Shown here: positions 58,423-64,000 of the stretch, piece after piece | Layout: every line of letters starts with the position of its first letter | Numbering within the stretch: the stretch's first letter is position 1 | Assembly (NCBI GenBank): GCA_038380435.1 | Contig: JAWZYU010000057.1 | Span: 434,001 to 498,000 of the forward strand | Source: Ryuthela nishihirai | Lineage: Eukaryota > Arthropoda > Arachnida > Araneae > Heptathelidae | DNA: 64,000 bases | Direction: 5' to 3' | The notes under the pieces: generated by a model | Database searches by the model: none | Told to the model about the DNA's origin: nothing | What the model saw: only the letters and a program-made list of their open reading frames with translations | Made by a program: the position numbers and the translations under genes

Positions 58423-59504
58423 TAAATATTCTTGTAATAATTTCTCTAAACTTTGTGCAGGTAACTTTAATTACATATGGGAAAAGATTGAAATAATTAA
58501 AAACAGCAGAAATAAGAATGGAAAATTTGCTGTTTCCTTCAAAATCTGATCATGAATAGATTAGGCTAATTATCTTTTCGTTCTTTGTAATAGAATACAT
58601 AACAGGATCACATGCATTCAAATACATGAAACATAAAGAGATATTGAGACCGAAGTGTTGTTCATTATATAGTTCATATATATTCTACTTACAAAGAAAT
58701 CCGATCAATGTTCCATTTTGTAAACCTTTTTCAATTTCACGTTTTTCCTACCACTGTATTTAAAATCATATTCCATTTCATCCTCTATCAGCAAAACCAA
58801 ATATTGACTTCTTAATTTTATTTATTAATTACATACTAAGTGCTTACAATGCAATAATAATTACACTAGTAGTATTTCATATTGATTCTCAAGAAAATAT
58901 TCATGAGATAAAACAAATTGAATTTTCAATTCGTATTGCTAACATTTATATCAATCGATCAATTATTCTCAGTTTATTTCTCCCCTTACACTTTCGATAG
59001 CATTTTTTTTATTATTGCAAAAATTACCGGAAATTATTCTATCAGTAGTAATATTACACCGGATATGACGAAGTATATCAAAATTTGAAACATTTGCGAA
59101 TAGGTGACATGTGAAATCTCTTCAGTCTAAAGGTAAAAATATCGATATTTCTAAATAGGTCCAGATCTATGAAAACAATCGAGGGGTGGGGAGGCAGATA
59201 CTTGTTTTAGAATCCAGCATAACATTTCTCCTTCGGATTTGCAGATTTTTTTAAATCTTGAAAAATGAGAGATATATAAATAAATTTCATATTTTTTGCA
59301 TCTCTTACCTTTTCTAGCATTCTGAAGAGAGGGTCGACGTATGCCCATCCTCTTTCGGTAGAATTTTTTGCAGAAGTAACAATGTTTGTCAAAGTGATAA
59401 TCTCTTCCAATACGGTACTCAAAGAAATAGCACTTATTTTTCCGAGGAAAAGGTAGATCGATCATAAAAGATATTCTTCTACTCACGAGGTTCAGTGTGG
59501 GATT
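58423..59504. other. AT-rich sequence, nothing firm
   Basis: 58560-58650 weakly resembles inverted module M ('ttaggctaattatctttt', 'gtaatagaatacat'). Frames of 71-132 codons near 59151-59549 are unrecognised. Confidence 0.4.
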
Positions 59505-59884
59505 GGGTTGGTTTGTTTTACCTCTGAGCGGCACTTCTTTGCACACCATAGGCTAAATGGCCAGGTCACGTGGACCCCGAAGGCTCAGAGAAGGTTTGGG
59601 GAGAGGACCCACTGAAACAGCTGTTGGAGACATATGATAGCCTCCCATCAAGGCCATTGAGTGTGTTCTTTAACGTGCACAGGATTCGGCTCTCCCTCAC
59701 ATGGAGACACGGCTTAACGTCCCATCCGATGGAGGGCGGCCTTTCCAAGCCCATCGGTGTCCCCTACTGACCTTGGGCAGGGCAGGAAATTTTGCGAAGT
59801 TAAATCTCAGCGCTGACCAAGTTGGGACTCGAACCTGGAAACTAGATATTACGAGCGTGGAGCTCTACCAAGTGAGCCACCTCC
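59505..59884 (-). mobile_element. SINE-B copy
   Basis: Full-length minus-strand copy with several substitutions, from 'gggttggtttgttttacctc' to the head complement 'ccaagtgagccacctcc'. Confidence 0.9.
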
Positions 59885-60164
59885 AGTATGGGAGAACCTG
59901 CCTTATAATGAGTTACTCCATGAATACGTTCATGCTTTTAAGTCAAACATTATTCTTCTCTACTCCAAGGAATGTAAACAGAGAGATATTTCAAAAACGA
60001 AAGGTAAAACGTTATTTCTTTAGAACAAAATTTTCGCAATTCACAATATTAGTTTGAAACTGGTCCCGATACAGGAAGATATAGGGGGAAAGAAATTCAT
60101 CGAATCTGTAGAGAATTGAATTGGGGTTGAAAGGGGGGGGGGGCTAAGTAAGGCCACCTCGGTA
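59885..60164. other. Spacer, nothing recognised
   Basis: A G-run near 60137-60147. No element seen. Confidence 0.4.
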
Positions 60165-60490
60165 TCAAAGACCTGGACACTGCAGTAACAGAAAACCTAA
60201 TTTAAAACAATATAGCAGCTTTAAAAAAACAACTATTTTTCTTAAAAATTCAAATGGTAGTTATTTTTTTATCACTTTGGTAATTACTTTTATAATTCTC
60301 TCAAGTGTTTTAACAAAAACAAAATAAATGAATTATTTTACTTTAACTTGTTTTAAAATAAATGGCTTTAACTTAAATTTTATCCCAATAGAAATACATA
60401 TTTATTCAAAATTGGATTTCCTCCTTTTTTCCTTCCTTTTGTTCAAGACTGTCCACGCCTAGTGTATGAAGGCGACCTTGGGCTGAGAGA
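60165..60490 (+). repeat. Dispersed repeat R (copy 3, partial)
   Basis: 'ctgcagtaacagaaaaccta' to 'gttcaagactgtccacgcct' aligns with 50690-51190 without the SINE. Confidence 0.65.
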
Positions 60491-60613
60491 CTGGATTTCG
60501 ATTGAACACAAAATATTAGATTTTGTTGCAATTTAGAGTTCTTTAAAAAATAAATGCAAATTGTCTGAAATACACCTACGTTCATCAACTGTTTGCCTAT
60601 CTTACGAATATTA

Positions 60614-60822
60614 ATAAAAATAATAATAAATACCCACTCAAGCAGCTGCTTGCCACAGATGTCTGACAGAAGCCTGTCAGTATATATGCCACAGTAGAAG
60701 ATCTGAGAGGATGGCAGGACCTCAGCAGAAAACAACACGAACACCCATGCCTTACCCGGGACTCGAACCCAGGTCCCTTAGATCAGTAGCCAAGCGCGCT
60801 AACCACTCGGCCACGGGACGGC
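60614..60822 (-). mobile_element. SINE-A copy with perfect target duplication
   Basis: Full minus-strand copy flanked by tacgaatatta at 60603-60613 and 60823-60833 (11 bp). This fixes the ends of the family: head gccgtcccgtggcc, tail (tta)n. Confidence 0.95.
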
Positions 60823-60886
60823 TACGAATATTAGCATTCTCAAAAAGAAGGAATTATTTAGAAAGAGCTCTTTTTAAGGTGTTTTT

Positions 60887-61590
60887 TAGGCAGATTCTTG
60901 AGAAACGTTTAGAGTTTCAGAAACCTTTGGTTACTAGCTTTGTTGATTATAAAAAAGACTTTTCACTCTGTTGATCGCCTTAATTTGTGGTTGATTGTGA
61001 GATCGCATGGCATACCGGACAAGTTGGGTAACATAAAAAAGTTCTCTTTAATAGCATTGAGTCGTATGTAAGAGTTTCTAAGGCTTGTAGCAGTTCGTTT
61101 AGCATTGCTTCAAATGTTCACGAAGGGTGTATTTTGACTCCTTTTCTTTTTACCTTGTATATTGTTAACGTTATTCGAATTTCACTGCACGGTACAAATA
61201 TTGGCTTTATATAAGGTCCCGAGGTCTTAAAATTTCTGATTATGAATATACTGATGATTCAGCATTAGGTGGTTTGATTTTGTAAGTAATGATGAGGTTA
61301 TGCAAAGCAGTCGGCAACCTCCTTTAAGCAGCATATTGTGCAGAGAGAGACTCCATTGGTTTGGCCATTTTGCCCTTTATGGATAATTGTAGATTAGCGA
61401 ATAGGGTTATGAACAGGTGTGCCTAAAGGCCTCAGAAAGAGAGGGGAGACATAGGATGAGATGTGCGGACATGTCAAACAGCACCTTGTTAGAATTGGTA
61501 TAAAATGACCAGGTGCAGCAGATGCAGCTCAGGATAGATGCGTTTGGCGAACAAAATTACGTAATGTGGTTTAAACTCCGTAACCCATGG
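60887..61590 (+). pseudogene. RTE LINE reverse transcriptase fragment (copy 10)
   Basis: Starts at the 'RQILEKRLEFQKPLVTSFVDYKKDF' region and decays through the palm. An internal deletion joins near 61265 to the C-terminal 'RERLHWFGHFAL' region. It shares that deletion with 51836-52650, so both were copied from an already deleted LINE. Confidence 0.85.
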
Positions 61591-63914
61591 TTGAGAAGGA
61601 TTTTCTTTCTATATATGTACTGTGAACAAGACTTCAATTTACAATATAATGAAACGGAAGATGCACGTACAACAATGGAAAACGAGACTGTGTTACAACG
61701 TTTCACTTGAGGTATAGCACGGGGTGAGAATTACGTCACTTACGAGTTCGAACGATGAAGTTGAAATGAAAGAACAGAATTCTATTTCTTCCCTGCTTGC
61801 CTGTGATTATATACCAGAAAGTTCAATGTCTAATAGTAGTTCGGAGATTCTGTGTATAGAAGAAAGAGATTAATCGTAACCTAAGCGTTCGTAGCCTAAG
61901 CGTTGGTAGTGAGAAAGTGTGGTTTTGGAGATAATTTTTGCTTTTGTTATGTTCAGTGATCAGTTTTGGATGTTTAACTGATAAGAAAGTTTTTAGTTTC
62001 AAGTAAAATAGCAATTTATCTGTATCGCAGAAAAATGCTCTTTGCTTGAAGGAAAATCTGGCAATTATGGATATTGTGATCATTTGATACTAATTGATAG
62101 TATAGTGTTGTTTTGTGTGATTAGTGAAGAAATTGTTAATGATTTATGCAATTTGTTGCCTTCGTTAATAAATCAGTTCATTTAGAGTTCGTTTATTTAT
62201 TTGGGATTCACGTTCCGTTGCCAAATATCCAAATAGAATTGAAAATCTTTAAAAATACTTTTATTCACATCTTGTATTTTTTAATACGTGTATTATCAAT
62301 TACATATACTATTACATGGCATGGAAAAATAATTCAGCTAAACTATTCGTGATGAGACTTCAATATTTTGTAAAAACTTATGAAATAAAAAAGAATAAAA
62401 ATAATATTACCGATTGTTAATTTTGTGTTATTAAATTTGTTAGCTTTTCATAGCTAACAGCAACCACCAGTATAAAATTTAGTTAGATATATAGAAGTGT
62501 TATTGTTTCCGTTTAATCGACGGGATGTTTGGTATAATTTGATGTTCTAGGATAATCTCTGAGGAAGCGGAGATTGAAATAATAAAATATAAAAGGTGTA
62601 ATTGTGACTTTTCAATGAAATTGCCATTCAATGAAAAGTAAACTTCTAATAATCTAGTAGAATACATTTTTCACTTACAAATTTCGACTATTATTCAACT
62701 GATGCATCTCTTCCTGCAAGTATTTCACAGTACACCTTCATATATATAATTATTATTCCCTCTTTCTATCATTCGATGCACCAAAGTTGAAAAAGTCATC
62801 AGTACCATGCTTCGAAATTTCGAATGTTGCGCACAACGATAACGTACGAACTGTTTACTGTGAGGGTGAAGTTGCCATTCAGCGAAAACCAATCTTCTCA
62901 TAATCGGTTAAAAATACATTTCAATTTATAGTTTGATTTGACGATGTGTAAACCGACTGGTTTAAAAAGTTATCCTGTTATTATAGTAAATATAATAAAA
63001 ATATATAAAATAAAATTTATCATAAATATTCATGTTAACAATAAAATTGTTTGGAACCTCAAATTTATAACGTTTATTTTTTTCATTATGTTTTTTGTCC
63101 TAATACATGACTCCAGTTCTTTCATTATTAGGAACATTTGCTGCTAGAAATAAAAAATAATTATCAATAATTTTTATATTAAGTTTCGTAAGCCTTCTAT
63201 TTTTCCATCCTTAAAGATCCACTTTCTCCATTCCCACTTAGACTTCTTCCCCAACAACTGCAGCATGGTCAGTGATGAGCATGGTGAACGTTTTCATCAG
63301 TACATTGCAACGATGGAGAAACGATACCAGGGAAACTCTTCCATTTCAATGTTGACTGACTACTGTTGGGCGCTCGCTAAAAATGATCCCTAACAACTGT
63401 ACAAGCGATGAGTAAAGCGATGTCGGAAGTAGAAGCGGGGTTTTACCGATACATGTCATATGTACACATTACTCTATTACATAAGAAACTACTGCTCATT
63501 TCTCAGAAGTCGTAGCCAATTTTACATTTTCATTCTAAAATTTCTAAACTTTATTTTTATTCTAAAAAACTTTCCTTCCCGTACCTCGTGGTGGTAGCAC
63601 TCTTTTCTTCCCTCCCTTCCATTCGCTCTCCGTTAATATTAATCCCTCTCTTAACTCTTTCCTCTCCTGGTGACTCGCGACATATCTTCATAACTGTTCC
63701 AAATTTTTGAGAGTAATTGTCCAATAACCTCCGATATTGCGGTGATCGCTTTTTAGCTTAAAGGAATAATTTCTTACTCTCTCGAAGAGCGAAAAAGAAA
63801 ATTTCATTTTTTTTTAAGTTCAGAAAACTGCTCGTGTGGATAATTGCTACTGGAACTGAAGATAAAAAAAATTTAAAAAAATTCGAAATGATGAATATGA
63901 TCGTGAAGAATAAT
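61591..63914 (+). repeat. Module M, copy 3 (uninterrupted reference)
   Basis: The longest undisturbed copy, with the MITE target empty at 61746-61753. Frames of up to 87 codons are not conserved in meaning between copies. It ends at the inverted LINE fragment. Confidence 0.85.
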
Positions 63915-64000
63915 TAGAGTCGCCAATCTCGGTTAAAATCTTTAACGCTTGTCTGAAATTTTGCTGTAAGAAACCTTTCATTAATGCACTCATATCCTAA
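63915..64000 (-). pseudogene. Inverted LINE 5' fragment, cut by window edge
   Basis: Same sequence as 5690-5770 and 55765-55850; continues beyond the window. Confidence 0.8.

Noticed and set aside
59151..59549. 132-codon minus-strand frame as a gene
   Set aside because: It overlaps the start of a SINE-B at 59505 and shows no recognisable domain or second copy.

Overview
This is AT-rich animal nuclear DNA built almost entirely from mobile elements and their debris. I found no intact host gene. The element mix points to an invertebrate, most likely an arthropod with a repeat-rich genome: RTE-clade LINEs ending in a TGA/GAT tail, a jockey-like LINE, a DUF4817-type DD41D mariner relative, two tRNA-headed SINE families, hAT-like and piggyBac-like non-autonomous elements, and a decayed Ty3/Gypsy pol fragment. 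The species cannot be read from this window.

Layout. 0-5.7 kb: a hAT-type transposase fragment, then a 5'-truncated RTE LINE, a repeated 'module M' and a SINE. 5.7-10 kb: a chimeric LINE (inverted 5' piece joined to an intact reverse transcriptase frame), part of a hAT-like MITE, and a jockey fragment on the minus strand. 10-13.9 kb: dispersed repeats and SINEs. 13.9-20.9 kb: copy 1 of a foldback-like element, opened by a full-length RTE LINE (15118-18990) whose empty site survives in copy 2. 21.1-22.2 kb: a mariner-like transposase with one in-frame stop. 22.5-29.6 kb: copy 2 of the foldback-like element, with ~2.1-2.2 kb inverted arms carrying arrays of a 93-bp repeat. 29.6-42.3 kb: nested inverted repeats made partly of LINE pieces, plus a tandem array of SINE tails. 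42.8-47.5 kb: a hAT-like element with a piggyBac-like MITE inside it, and a second piggyBac-like MITE. 47.8-51.8 kb: SINEs and a Gypsy remnant. 51.8-64 kb: two more copies of the LINE-module M-inverted LINE block, one carrying a 1.04-kb MITE with an 8-bp target duplication.

How the parts work together. No pathway is encoded. The LINE reverse transcriptase may have driven LINE and SINE mobilisation (SINE target duplications of 9-11 bp are visible). The 7-kb foldback-like element is the best candidate for something undescribed. It has long inverted arms with 93-bp arrays, a decamer repeated through arms and interior, hairpins where array orientation flips, and a non-coding core holding duplicated CArG, CRE, CCAAT and E-box matches. 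I can see no transposase for it in this window.
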